The translations under genes were made by a program, and so were the position numbers. From Trichomonas vaginalis G3 (taxonomy: Eukaryota > Parabasalia > Trichomonadida > Trichomonadidae), in the NCBI RefSeq assembly GCF_026262505.1, contig NC_067208.1, forward strand, positions 7,325,962 to 7,389,961: a stretch of 64,000 bases of DNA, written 5' to 3'. This document shows positions 28,476 to 40,780 of the stretch, in pieces (position 1 is the first letter of the stretch; each line of letters starts with the position of its first letter). A model generated the notes under the pieces. It was not told the origin of the DNA. It saw only the letters and a program-made list of their open reading frames with translations, and searched no databases.

Positions 28476-28768
28476 CGCGTTGCGCCCTCTAGCCATAAAA
28501 AATTTCTGAGGACGAGCCAGCCGGTGACTTTTTTGTAGAGCACTCAAAATAGTATAACTTTGTCCTGACAAGTAAGGGTCTATCATCGCTACAGGAAAAG
28601 TTACGGGCGTTCCAAGGAAGTATACTTTGAGAAGCCTTTTTCCCTTATAGAATGAGATAGGACGGTTATTTTACAAAACTGACAACACTTTGACTGAGTA
28701 GTTTTTTATGCTGAACAAAAAGTGTCATATAAACATCTGTCAAAAACCGCTTTTTAACTTCACTTAAA
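28476..28768. other. Left subterminal leader of copy B
   Basis: Non-coding and well conserved with copy C, including GTAGAGCACTCAAAATAGT and AAAGTTACGGGCGTTCC, until position 28632, where copy C carries other sequence (53335-53515). It probably holds the control region of the first gene. Confidence 0.6.
28760..28764 (+). promoter_or_regulatory. Host-type Initiator before the first Polinton gene
   Basis: TCACT in AACTTCACTTAAAATG matches TCAYW, with A+1 seven bases before the ATG at 28769. The same sequence precedes the gene in copy C. Most other Polinton genes here lack such a motif. Confidence 0.5.
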
Positions 28769-31700
28769 ATGCCACGTAAGCTACGTAAGAATATACGTAA
28801 GAGGAAGAGAGCATTGAAACATCCAATAGTAAGACTGACACCACAACAACAGTTGCAACAACAAATGCTGAATGACCCCACTATGTTGCAACAAATGTCA
28901 AGCAACCCTATGCTTTTAAACCGAGTTACTGGTGCACAGAGTGGAGGTTTAAGAGCGGCACTTTTAGCGAAAATGGCAGGCTATGGTGGAGCTGCAGACG
29001 GAACAGCTTATAACCCTCAAAGTCAAATGAATTTGAGTTCACTCAAAAATCAAATAACAGATGTCAAAAAGTCAAACATAGACATACAGAAACAAATAAG
29101 TGAAAACGAAAAGAAACTAGAATATGACAGACACACAAAGAAACTCAATGAGTTAAACGTAGAGAAAAAGAAGAAAGAAGAACAACTGAAAGAACTAAGT
29201 ACAGAGGAATATGCGAAAAAAGTGTCAGAAAAAGCAGCAGAAGTAGCAAAAATGGAACAAGATGTCATAAATTTGAAAAACCATACTACTCAATATAAAG
29301 TACTGAAAGATGAAGAGATAAAACAAAAAGCCATGAAGACATATATGGATAGCGATGAGTATAAAAAAGAAGTTGAAGCAAATGTAAAGGCAGAAAAAAC
29401 TTTTACAGTTGCAAAACCAAACCGTACAGTATGAAAACTTAGCACAAGAAAGTAAAAATAACGACGCAGCCATGCAAAAGGCAATGAAAAGCGCAGAATA
29501 TATAAAAGCTAATAATGACTGGTTAGATGCCCAAGCCAACGCTAAAGCAGCCCAACTTATAGGGTCAATAAGGACAAAAATACAAGCGGATGAAGACAGT
29601 TCAAATGAAGCTTTAATGAATGCTGACTTTAAGAACGCCTTCGAAGCTCTTCATAGTAAGGTGAAACAAGTGAACGACTTCTCATCTGGAAAGAAACTGA
29701 AGTCTGAAGGTTTCGACAAAGAGTTAAGAGAAGTAGCACAAAATATGACGAAAATAACAGATGCAGCAACGAGACAGGCAGTTCAAAGTGCCTATGACGC
29801 CGTTAGAGCAACTGTTGTGGAAAGTCAAGAAAAAGAGTTACAACAGACCAAAACAGACCTAGTAAATGCTTTCTTAAAAACGAAAAGTCAGGTAGGACAT
29901 TATGCTGCAGATGGAACATATGTACCAGCTGGTGGAACTTATATACCAGCTGGTGGAACTTATATACTAGCTAGTGGAACTTATATACCACCAAACCCTC
30001 CAAGAGAAGCACCCGCACCGGGACTACCTAAAACATTTACATCGTCACATGGACACAGACACAGGCATGCACCAAAACCAACACAACAACCAACAGTTCA
30101 AAATCCAGCACAACAACAACAACCAACACAACAACCAACAGTTCAAAATCCAGCACAGCAACCAACAGTTCAAAACCCTGCACCTGCACCACCTCCACAA
30201 CCAGCACAGCAACCAACAGTTCAAAACCCTGCACAACAACAACCACAAACAGAGCAAGGACATAAAAGAAGTAGAGAACAAGGAAACCAAGAATTCTTAA
30301 AAATGCTTAAGGAAAATTATGGTTACCCAGATACTCTTGACTTTAGTGACAGATATAAAGAAGCTATTAGAAAGTTCAAGGAAGGAAATACAGACCCGAA
30401 CCTATTTAGCTTTATGGTTCAGCACCAAATGGGATATAATTTCAAACCTGGAAAATACAAGCTCGCTAAGGGATATGATTTAATAGCATATCATCCAAAT
30501 GACATGAATGAATTTACTCCGAGATATTTGGTGTCAGAGATAAATGATAATTCAACTATCTTCATGAAACGCGTAAAAAATAGAGACGGAACGAAAGAAC
30601 AAAGGCTTATGAATGCGGATGACTTAAATAGGGAACTTGTTGAAAACGGTCTCGGAATATATGAAATGCCAGCAGATGAGGTACAAGAAACTCCACAGGA
30701 AGAAGTTCAGATACAACCAGACATGGAAGAAATAGTTCAGCAACAACAGCTAGAAGAGCCTGAAGGAAACGAACAAGTCCCTCCTTTGGAAACTAACTTC
30801 ACAGAACTAGATGAAGATTTGGAACAGCCGAAAAATCTTGACCCTCAACAAGAGTATGCGGAGAATATGGAATCTTTCCAAGAGTCTAAGAAAAATTCGG
30901 CTGACATAGTAGAAGAATATCGAAAAATTTTCACCGACATACAAAAGACTCCAACACCAGATGAAAATATTCAGCATAGAATGGAAGTACTGAAAGAAAA
31001 TGTAAGCAAATACAACAATCCTTTTTACTTACGACCATATAACGTTCAATCTTTGGCTGAACTCGGTGAAAATAAAAGGTTAAATTTCAACAAAACATAT
31101 AGAAATGAAACATTGTTTAAAGTTCATTCAGAACCTAACCAATATGGAAACAAACCTACTTTTTGTTTCTGCAGACTATGGAACTACAATGATGGGGTCA
31201 TAAAGCTAATCCGGATAGGTGGTTCATAAACTTACAACCACAATTCAAGAAGTTGTAGACGCAATGGAAGTGAATGGTGAACCAGATATAGCTGGTATTT
31301 TCAGCGCGGCTTTAATGCCATTGAAAGATATGAAACATGCAGATATTTTGGACCAGTATGAAATGAACATGGCTGATGGAAAATAACACCTGACGTTCTA
31401 AAACATTTATCTCAAAGAACTACACAGAACCATAAAGATGGTATATTTGGTGAAGAGTTTAGAAAGAAAGTTAGGGAGGGAGAAGGAAGAGAACCTATTG
31501 TACATGACCTTGCAAACGAAAGTTTACAAAATGTCATAAAAAACTTACTTTGCAGACAATGAACTGAGAAGGGATGAATATTTAAGAAAACTCAAATGGA
31601 CAGTACCAAATGAAATGTTAGTATTGAAAAACATGTTCCTTGACAAAATAAAACCAACTACAGAAATAAATGACGCAAGACTGAAAGATTGGGTAAAAGC

Positions 31701-32186
31701 TTTCCCATTCACAAAAGATATTATTGGTAACATGGAAAGAAAACCAGAATGGCTACAAAAACATATATTTGGAAACGAGCATATTCCATATGGACAAGCT
31801 ATATTTGAAGAGCTTGAACCGGAAACTGAGGAAAGAGTCATGCAAACAATAAGCGAAGACTCAAATACAAACTATGACAAAATCTTTCTAGGATATAGGT
31901 TACCTGAGATGGGCGACCAGAGCCCAAAGGCAAAAAGGACATGGGAAATTTACAACATACTAGGTGAACATGAGGCAAAGATGCAACAACTTGAAGCAGA
32001 GGGCAAGTTACCAAAAGCGACACCAAAGAAGAAGAGAAGAGTAGAACAAAGTGAAAGTAGTGAAGAAGTAACTTCATCTAGTGAAAGTAGTGGCAATGAA
32101 GGAAAAAGAAGAGTTAAAGATTCAGTTAAAAACTCAGTCAGGAAGAAGTAAAGCTTGGTCCGAGTGGGTTCTATTATGACACATAA
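28769..32186 (+). pseudogene. Long coiled-coil Q/P-rich protein, copy B (broken)
   Basis: The leftmost gene, described under copy C (53555-56948). It opens with a very basic stretch (MPRKLRKNIRKRKRA). Its Gln/Pro repeat tract differs in length from copy C. Broken. Confidence 0.7.
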
Positions 32187-32217
32187 ATCAACTATTCTAT
32201 ATTTTTACCCATATGAA

Positions 32218-33811
32218 ATGTACGCCGCTCAGAATATAACGCCAACAGTTTTGGATGCCATGAATGGAAATGTTTCCGAATGGATAGAATGCGACAATGC
32301 CGTTAGAAGGTCAGAAATAGTTCCTGGAACTTACGAATATACAACTGCTGTTTCTTATGGAAACGTAGGTGAGTTTGGAGAAGGTTCTTCAACAACAGTA
32401 GATATTGCTTGCGACAGGTTTCATATTTTTCTATTGACAACTCATTCTTATACGTGGAACAAGACATTGAAATAAAACCTTCTGCCAAGTTGTCTGACAA
32501 GAAAGGTTGCAATGGAATTTTCTATGTCGGATACCAATATGCTCCAGAAGTTTTCATGGATATAAGATATATTCTAACTCTGACTTAGTTCAAACAGTAA
32601 CATGGGCAAACTATGAATGGTTCGCTTTGAGAAACTCAGTACAACCACAAGCTAGAGAACAAACGACAGTATGCAACTATTGAGAAAATAAGAAGACTTG
32701 ACCCTAACGTTCCAGGAGTTTATGTTAACCTTTCTGGACAAACTGCAGCAGTAACCAAAGTAAAACTGAAACTTAGAGTTCCTTTGTCATCTTTCCTCAT
32801 CTTCAGGTTTTTAAGATACTTGCCAAAACTGGGCAGGAAAAATTTCTATCGAACTTACTCCAAGCAAAAAATAACTTAGTCATTGCACCAACACAGACCC
32901 ATTCACTATTACAGACGTAAAGGGAACAAATCAAACGTCATTCGCCGAATTTTGCAAAGACAAAGTTGACTTAGACTTTGGTTTCTCAAACTTCAACACT
33001 GAAGTAAACTATTATTTCAATGCTGCTGGAACTGCTTGGGACCCAGTTAAGTTCACATGCGAAAAGTTTGAATGCAAGAGAATAGAAAGCAGACTTGCAG
33101 TCTATATGTTGGACCCAGATATTTCAAATGCTTTAGCTGCCAAATATATTGCAGTTCCACTTATGTTCCCTATACACCAAATATCTGTCAAAGACTTTGC
33201 AGGTGAAGTTGGAAACCAAAGTGCTGACCCAGGTGCAAGAACAGATATTGCTTTAACAACTGCAATGAAACATGCAGATACTATGTTTGTACTGTTCAGA
33301 CGAACTATAAATGACTATTCTTGTTTCTACAACCCTGGTATTAAATATCATATAAACATAGATGGCAAATATTATCCAAGAGAAGAATATTCTACAGTTG
33401 AGGATATGAGGTCATACAACTTGACATTAGATGCTATGAACTTTAACAACAACTTCACAACAACCATTAACCCTGAAATGCAAAGTTCTATTATGCCATA
33501 TGTGAAAGTATGGACTCATACAGGAGGTCAAAAAACTCAATATACAAATGGAGACCGTTCAAACTTTTGGCTTGGCATTCCATTTGCTGACTCAGAAGAC
33601 TTTATGGGTGGTATTTCAACTGTTGGTACAGTTCAAATACAATATATGGTGACAGAGACGGTCCAGATGAATTGAAAGCAAAGAAGTTTACAAAACCAAT
33701 AGCACTTTTCACGAAGATGCTCTTTTGAAGATTCGTTCGATGAAACTGCTGGGGCTCCTCAGATTGGTATAACGAAGCTTCCATCGAGCAGATTTTGCAG
33801 CAGGTCAGTAA
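32218..33811 (+). pseudogene. Major capsid protein (double jelly-roll), copy B (broken)
   Basis: This matches 56981-58587, where it is described. The long open piece in the C-terminal half retains the landmarks MFPIHQISVKDFAGEV and NNNFTTTINPEMQSS. Broken. Confidence 0.75.
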
Positions 33812-34123
33812 GTTGTTCTTGAACTGACTTCTCTCCGTCAAATATTGACAGTACGCCAGTTTTGACATAATATTATGTATTAAAACTTTCCTTTAGTAAT
33901 ATCGGTCAGTTTTGAAGTTATATTTTTGTCTGCTTCAAGAACTTTCACCATTTCAGTTATACAACTTTCTTTGCTTTATGAAAATATTTAGGTTCAGCAA
34001 AGACTGCTATTCTATAACATTTTCCATTGTTTGTTATAAGAATATTCTGTCAATGTATTTGTATTGTTTGTGTGTGTAAACTTTGTTTTGCTTCAATTCG
34101 AAGAGATATCCGAATACGTCCAT
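33700..34123 (-). pseudogene. Small antisense gene beside the capsid gene, copy B (broken)
   Basis: This corresponds to 58481-58900 in copy C. It is broken here, and the end coordinate is approximate. Confidence 0.45.
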
Positions 34124-34141
34124 CTTTTTATTCTAAGTAAA

Positions 34142-34714
34142 ATGTCATTTCCGAAAAATAGAAGCGTAAGTGTTTCAAAAGGTTTAATGGCGGTGGCAGA
34201 TGTTGAAGTTAAATTCACCAACTCAAACAAATCAAAGTGTTGTTGTCAATGTCAAAGACAGAGATGTTGAAGTGGGGAAACCATACGAAGACAAAGATGG
34301 TATAACAATTGTTCCTGTAAAAGAACAACATATCCTGAAGTTAGCAGAGACTTAAGTTCTGTTGCAGATATTCGAAACGACTACCAACAACTGAAAGACA
34401 AACTTAAAAATCAGGAGAAAGATTTGTCAAGCTTTAGGTATAATGTTAAACTTGGTCGAACACAACCCTGTAAAAGTGAACTCATATGTCATTGCACCTC
34501 ATGAAGTTTTGAAAGAACTATTGAAACTTTTGACAGAGGCAGACGATATAAACATCAAGAAATAGAGCCGACATTAGTTGCTGTGGTGTTTATATAATGT
34601 CATTGACAAGATATACGTTATGAAAGGGGTGAAACGTTGAACTTAAAATATAGTTTCCCGACGTTATAAAAAATATTTGACGACCACAACATTTCATTAA
34701 AATTTATTTGCTAA
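34142..34714 (+). pseudogene. 193-aa unknown protein, copy B (broken)
   Basis: The same gene as the open copy at 58919-59500. Broken here. Confidence 0.6.
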
Positions 34715-34718
34715 GTAA

Positions 34719-35504
34719 ATGGCAGAAGACATAATGGTTTATACTATTACGACTAAAAACCCTGAGTCATATAATTCTATAACAACAAACTTACAAAGTC
34801 CTCAAGGACGATATTGTAAACTAACCTTAAACACAATGACGACTAAAGCCTGTTTTGCTCTTTTGACACCAGAAGACTTTATGTTGTGAATGGTAAAAAA
34901 TACTCCTTTGAAGATACTTATCAGATATACCACCAACAGGTTTTGTTGACTTATTTAATACTTAAGTACGGGTGTAACATGTGCTGCAACTAGAGCAGGT
35001 TTCATTATGTTTGGATGTCCGACTGAGTTTACTATAAACGATATGAGCTATAATACAAAACTTATATCTGGTTTTTACTACCAACAGTTTCCTATAACAG
35101 GAAAAGGTGTCATACAAGGTTTGTCTGTTCCATTGACTTTAAGTACACCTATTTATATATTGTTTCAAACTTAGGTTCAAAGTGTTATTCGAATGTCGAC
35201 AGAAACTATTATGACCCAAAAGATACTTATGCGTATAAACAATACTTTCTCTGCTGGTTTGCCTATTGTTCATTCGAATGCAGAATTTTCAACCTTAGTG
35301 AACTCAAACACTTTGGCAAGTATAACGTTGACATTAGTTGACGCAAACTTTGTTCCTGTAAAACTTTTATGTCCTATGTATTTGTCAATGACGGCAGAAA
35401 GTTTCGAATTGGAAGATGCAACTGGTGAAAGTATTGTACTACAAGAACAACTTCAACAACAAATAGCTCAAGAACAACAAATGCAACAACAAAGTCAAGA
35501 ATAA
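34719..35504 (+). pseudogene. Probable minor capsid protein, copy B (broken)
   Basis: The same gene as the open copy at 59507-60322, with a shorter Gln-rich tail repeat. Broken here. Confidence 0.65.
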
Positions 35505-35532
35505 AAAAATATTTTTTTTATTTTTTATAAAA

Positions 35533-36768
35533 ATGTACAGAATAGATGTTTCAGATTTTTATGACTTCCAAGCATTCAGAAATATGTGTCCATTTAGAGA
35601 CTATAAAAAGCAGTCGAGAATTTGAAACGTTTAGTCATTTATGTTGACTCTGCCCAGAATGTTATGTCATGAAAGAATGGGATGTTGTCTTTAACAAACC
35701 AAGAGCAACAATAGTGTCTGAAGAAGAATGTAGACAGAAACTTAAGAAAATAAAAGTCGTACAAGTTGGCATGAAGATGTTAGATGCTTGGGATATCTTA
35801 TTGTCAAAACTTGAAGATTTTTTCAGTTCGTGGTATAAAGTTCTATACACCATCTCCAAACTTCTATTCTATCTTCACTGGATATAAATACGAACAAGTA
35901 GAATGGAAAGAAAATGTTATAGAAGCTTGGTTAGACCATGTCAAAGAAATTATATGCAATGGAAACGAAAGAGTCTATGAGTATATCTTATGTTGGTTTG
36001 CAAACATCTTACAACATCCAAGTGCTAAAAATGAAACTGCTCTCATTATAATTGGAAAACAAGGAACAGGTAAGAACACATTCTTTACAGATATCTTATG
36101 CAAACTGTTAGAAGGTTATTCGAACCCTAATATGACAAACTTAGAAAACATCTGCGGTAAATTTAACTCTTCAATAGAGAATATGAAACTTATAGTATGT
36201 AACGAACTTCAAAGTATAGATACAACAAAAGTTTTGAACTCAGATGCTTTGAAGAGTCTTATAACAGACAAAGTTGGAGTTGTTGAAAGAAAGTATAAAG
36301 ACCAAAGAGTTTGTGAAAATGTTGCAAACTTCATTATGGTTTCAAACAATGCTGTTCCGATGAAGTTAGAAAGTTCTGACAGAAGATATGTAGTTGTCAG
36401 AACGTCAGATTCTCATATGCAAGATACAGAATATTTTGACGCTTTGTCAGAAACTTTGACATCTGACTTTTACAACCACTTGTTCTCATATTTCATGACA
36501 TTAGATATTTCTAAGTTCAATCCAAGACAAATTCCACATACCGAAGAGAGACAAACATTGTTAGAAGCAAACAAGAGTGTATATGAACTGTTCATAGATG
36601 AAACTGACTTTGAGTGTTTAGATGAAAGGTCATTGTACGATTCGTTAAAACAATATTGTCAAGAGTATGGTTATATGACAGCGTCTAAACGAACATTCTT
36701 GGCAAATGTCAAAAGTCTTTTAGATGTTCAGAATGGTGTATATACAAAGAAAAAATTTTTCTGAGTAA
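35533..36768 (+). pseudogene. SF3 (D5-like) helicase, copy B (broken)
   Basis: The same gene as 60352-61587. Most of the ATPase domain, including GKQGTGKNTFF, is still readable. Broken near its start and end regions. Confidence 0.8.
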
Positions 36769-36803
36769 ATTTTAAAAAAATATTTTTTTATCCGATAGAA
36801 AAG

Positions 36804-37222
36804 ATGACGAAATTCATCTCAGTAAACAAGTACATGTCAGGACTTAAAGAAGAACTAGACCCATTCACATATTTGAATGTTTACTTCTACCATTTTGAAA
36901 AGTCTTCATTCAGCAAAGTTTGGAACATCGAACCAGTTAAGTTTGCTATTGTGACTAAAAATGGTGCGAAATTTGAAGACTTAGACATAGAAGGTTTGTT
37001 AACAGTCAAAGAAAGTTTTGACAGAAGGTTCTCAAACCTTAAAGAAGGCAAAGCATACAAACTTGTTATACCTTATGAACAAAGAAAGCAGACGACTATG
37101 AATATTATGAGTCTAAAGTTGTAGAAGTTCAAGGTAAATTGGGTAAAAAGATTTTAGAGTCTAAGCCAGTGTTTGCTCCTAAAGAGGAAGAGAACATTGA
37201 CATTGACCCAGAAATGTTCTAA
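36804..37222 (+). pseudogene. Candidate ssDNA-binding protein, copy B (broken)
   Basis: The same gene as the open copy at 61626-62045. Most of the frame survives. Confidence 0.6.
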
Positions 37223-37238
37223 AAATAAAATTTTATTT

Positions 37239-37679
37239 TTACATGTCAAATTTCTTTTTCTCTGGAACTGGTTCAGGTTCTTTCTTCTCTTCTTCTACTT
37301 TCTTTCTTTCTTCTTTTTCTGGTGGAGTTATGTCAAACTTCTCAGAACCATATTTTTGTAAAAGTGCTTTGTCATTTAATAGCTCTTCTATTCTGTTTTC
37401 TATTTCATTTTCAAGAACAGCGCATGTGTCTTCTTTGCATTCTAAGAAGTTTTGTTGGACTTCATCTCTCCAAGAGGCGTCATCTCTGTCAACAAGTCTG
37501 TCATTGACAAATTTTAAGACTGCTCTGCTTAATGTTTTATGGTTCTTGTCATATTCCCAGAAACAGAACTTTAGAACAAATTCCCCTTTCTTGTTTACAC
37601 TATGTAAGATTTTATGGTCGACAGATGTTTTGCTGTCGAAAAGCTTGTCTCGAATATAGATAGCGAAATCGCTAGACAT
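37239..37679 (-). CDS. Charged unknown protein, copy B
   Basis: A 146-residue counterpart of 1011-1457. It differs mainly in the Lys/Glu/Pro tail, which is two residues shorter. It is divergent from the ATPase gene across 36 bp. Confidence 0.65.
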   Translation of the reverse strand: MSSDFAIYIRDKLFDSKTSVDHKILHSVNKKGEFVLKFCFWEYDKNHKTLSRAVLKFVNDRLVDRDDASWRDEVQQNFLECKEDTCAVLENEIENRIEELLNDKALLQKYGSEKFDITPPEKEERKKVEEEKKEPEPVPEKKKFDM

Positions 37680-37715
37680 TTTCTAAAAGATAAAAATTTT
37701 AATTTTTCTAAAAAT

Positions 37716-38590
37716 ATGTTAGAAAAAAAGTTTGCTGACATTGACAAGAAATTTGAGAATGTTTTAAACAAGAACAAGAGGAAGTTGGAAAATGCTCAGA
37801 AAAACCCATACATGACAAGTTCTTATTTGCTCAGAATGGTATAACAGGTCTAATTGCACCACCTGGGTCTGGTAAGACTTTCACTTATCTTAAAATGGCT
37901 GCACAACAACAAGAACTAGATGAGAAGAACCCATTCTATGAGTTAGTAGTCATTTGTAGTACTTCGGGTCAATTTGACCAAACCGTCAATTCGTTCAAAG
38001 ATATTATAAAGAAGTCTAAGTTAGTATGTATAAAAGACTCTGAGTTGTTAGATTGGATAAAGAAGTACCAAAGAAGAGTTTTGAAGTATAATGCTATAAA
38101 TGAGTATGTCAATTCGAAGTTTAAAGACCCAAATGAGGAAATGCAGAGAATATTAGAGAAGAAACACTTCAGAAACAAACAGAAAGAGATAGAATACATT
38201 TCGAAGAAATTGCAATCTTACGATTGGAAGACTTACCCTCACAGATGTCTTCTTATCTTAGATGATTTCGCCTCTCATCCTTTGTTAAAGAATAGAGAAC
38301 AAGACATGTGTCGAATTCTTAAGAAGCTCAGACACTTTAACATTTCAGTCGTAATATGTGTACAGACAGCCAAGAGTTTAAGTAAGGATGTTAAAAGAAT
38401 ACTTACTGACATTATACTTTTCCCCGGATTGTCCGAAGACGATTTCATGGAACTTATGAAAGAGTCCATGGCAGGTAAGTTTGACAGACATGAACTATGG
38501 GAGAAGTACAAAGTCATACAAGACCCTCATACTTCTTTCAGAATTCATATCTACGCGAACAAAGTTCAAATTGTAAAAAGTCAAGCTTGA
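37716..38590 (+). pseudogene. A32/FtsK-like packaging ATPase, copy B (broken)
   Basis: The C-terminal two-thirds, with CLLILDDFA and CVQTAKSLS, read open from 37895. The gene as a whole is broken. See 62544-63420 for the family. Confidence 0.85.
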
Positions 38591-38694
38591 AAAATGTAAG
38601 TGTTTAGTCTTAGTCTGTTGTGGTGCTGCAGCTTTCGGTTCTTCTGGCTTTGGAAGGCATTCAGGAAGAGGAACGTCAGTCATCCGTTTGTGTC

Positions 38695-39003
38695 CTGTCG
38701 GAAGGAAAAATTTTTCCAGTTGTCGGGAAAATATTTTCCTGTCGGAAGGAAAAACTTTTTCTGAAGTTCGACCAAAAAGTTCTCAATTTTCGAAAATTTG
38801 AATGGTTTACGGACGAACAACAGGAAAATTTTTTCCAGTTGTCGGGAAAATTTTTTCCAGTTGTCGGGAAAATTTTTTCCAGTTGTCGGGAAAATTTTTT
38901 CCAGTTGTCGGGAAAATTTTTTCCAGTTGTCGGGAAAATTTTTTCCTGTCGGAAGGAAGAGTTCTTCCAGTTGTCGGGAAATTTTTTTCCTGTCGGAAGG
39001 AAG
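38695..39003 (+). repeat. GGAAGGAA/GTCGGGAA minisatellite, copy B
   Basis: The same array as 2480-2757, but dominated by the GTTGTCGGGAA flavour, with six or more in a row at 38833-38940. This shows unit-number and unit-type turnover between copies. Confidence 0.8.
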
Positions 39004-39095
39004 GACTCGGAATGCCAGAAGGATTTGACAAGGCAATTTACTTTATAGAGCTACCTGAGCCATCTGAAGTCAAGCTTGAAAAATAAATGGTTCAT

Positions 39096-39923
39096 TTACT
39101 CTGCTTGTTTGAAGTTGTCAAAATACTCTGTTATTTTTTCCTTTAACAATGGCAAATCTTCTTTGAAGGTAAGTATTGTACAACCTTTCATATCATAGTG
39201 TGTTTGAGGTAACGTATCTTGAACTATTTGTTTCACATCTTCATTTGGTGTCATTGAAATCGGTAAGTTTTCGCGATAGAACCAATTTCTGTCAGATTTG
39301 TAAATCTTAGCAAGGTCGTAAAAGCTTTTGTTGTTTCTTCTGACTAAATGCAACATAACCATATCTTTATCTTCTTCATTTTCCATCTCTTCAGTATAAA
39401 TCATATACTTATAGTTCTTTTCCTTTCCTTTTGGTACCGAACGTGGTATTCTTTTCTGAATGCTTTTGTCTTTGGATTCAATGACTTCATCTTTTGCTTC
39501 AAGCTTGTTCTCTAGCTCTTCACGTTCTGCTTTATATAGTTCATCTAACATCATGAAAATATAACAAGCATAACGAGGTGAAGCCCACATTGCTACAGCA
39601 TTTACTAAAAGTCTATGAACATAATATCCTCTCAAACCAGGAGCCAAATTCTTGCGATTTTCGTACGGAATCTCTACCCTCGGTTTTCCGAGGGTAGCAA
39701 ACATATGAGGAAATTCTTCTAAAAGTTCTTTTGTCTGTTGGTTTTCAAACCAATGATATGCTTGCTTTGTAGAACGAAGAGCATTCAAAATACTTTGCAT
39801 TTGGTACATATCGTCTTTGACCGAACGAATGAGACGTAACTGTTTGTTATACTGTATGTACTCATATTCTTCATTTATGGTTTCATGAACGATAGCAGTT
39901 GTTGTGTTCTCTGTTGTTGACAT
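39096..39923 (-). CDS. KilA-N domain DNA-binding protein, B-type module
   Basis: A 275-residue counterpart of 2848-3672. Residues 1-46 and about 138-275 are nearly identical to copy A, but the KilA-N domain between them is a different version: YHWFENQQTKELLEEF, then FATLGKPRVEIPYENRK, GLRGYYVHRLLVN, and the closing helix FMMLDELYKAERE. The codons for TLGKPR lie in a perfect DNA hairpin, CTACCCTCGG with CCGAGGGTAG, which contains the GGGTAG motif of the neighbouring B-type iterons. A 59-bp piece of this module (39655-39713) is repeated exactly at 40894-40952. Confidence 0.83.
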   Translation of the reverse strand: MSTTENTTTAIVHETINEEYEYIQYNKQLRLIRSVKDDMYQMQSILNALRSTKQAYHWFENQQTKELLEEFPHMFATLGKPRVEIPYENRKNLAPGLRGYYVHRLLVNAVAMWASPRYACYIFMMLDELYKAEREELENKLEAKDEVIESKDKSIQKRIPRSVPKGKEKNYKYMIYTEEMENEEDKDMVMLHLVRRNNKSFYDLAKIYKSDRNWFYRENLPISMTPNEDVKQIVQDTLPQTHYDMKGCTILTFKEDLPLLKEKITEYFDNFKQAE

Positions 39924-40010
39924 ATCTGTCTTTATATTCCGGATAAAAAAATATTTTATAAAAAATTAGCGTTATTTTCTGGCTTTCACAAAAGACCAAA
40001 AATAAACGCT

Positions 40011-40622
40011 TTACATGTATTTTTCAGCAACTTCGTCAAATAATTTTATAGCTTTAGCTATCTCATCTACTTCAAACGTTTCTTTACCTTTCGTGGGAGC
40101 ACCATACATTTTCTCAAACTTTTCAAGTAGTTCTGTTTCTGCAGCTCTCATATCATTTACAAACACAACCTTGACTCTATTGACTGTATTGTCATATCTT
40201 TGAGTTATATTATATGTTCTTCCTATCTTATATCTCTTTGTATTGAAGTCCTTCGGTTTCTGAACGATGTAAAGTAAGCCTTCACTGCAACGTTCCGTAT
40301 CGAATGAACCATATGTTATGAAGTTATATCCAACAACTGGGTCTAACCATAACAAAACTATTGGTATAAGACTTTTGTCTATAAGATATGCTGTAGTTCC
40401 ATAGAATCTTACCGATATCATAAGCTCAGGATTTCTTGTCAAAATTTTCTGAGTAGAAGCAATTCTAACCCAGTCGTGTGCTTTCTTTCCAGATAGTGTT
40501 AGAATGTCTGACAAAGAATATTTGTTGTATTTCTTTGAGTATCTTACGTTTAAATCACCAATTCTAACCACTTTGGTGTCATTGTCTATCTTTTTAACTG
40601 TTTCAAACTCAATGTTTGTCAT
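40011..40622 (-). CDS. KilA-N-like plus T5orf172 protein, copy B
   Basis: A 203-residue counterpart of 3761-4372. The recognition-helix region reads KKAHDWVRIAS instead of KKTSHWVGIAS. Only a handful of other residues differ across the protein. Its start faces the cassette segment and iteron array. Confidence 0.8.
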   Translation of the reverse strand: MTNIEFETVKKIDNDTKVVRIGDLNVRYSKKYNKYSLSDILTLSGKKAHDWVRIASTQKILTRNPELMISVRFYGTTAYLIDKSLIPIVLLWLDPVVGYNFITYGSFDTERCSEGLLYIVQKPKDFNTKRYKIGRTYNITQRYDNTVNRVKVVFVNDMRAAETELLEKFEKMYGAPTKGKETFEVDEIAKAIKLFDEVAEKYM

Positions 40623-40714
40623 TTTCTGTTCTTACATACAAAATAAAAAAATAAATAAAAATCAAACTAACTTTATTTTATTTATTTTGTATAAAAGATA
40701 TGATTTCAGGGATT

Positions 40715-40750
40715 TTTTTTACGAAGTGTCAAAGTTCACTTCGTAAAAAA
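40715..40750. terminator. A/T-flanked hairpin upstream of the T5orf172 gene, copy B
   Basis: The same 14-bp stem as at 4465-4500, with one loop change. It could be an operator instead of a terminator. Confidence 0.5.
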
Positions 40751-40780
40751 ATAACAGTTATATAATGAAATTTGGTCATT

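Noticed and set aside
30037-30290. Leu/Val/Trp-rich minus-strand frames suggesting a membrane protein
   Set aside because: They are the reverse of the CAA/CCA (Gln/Pro) tract of the coiled-coil protein.
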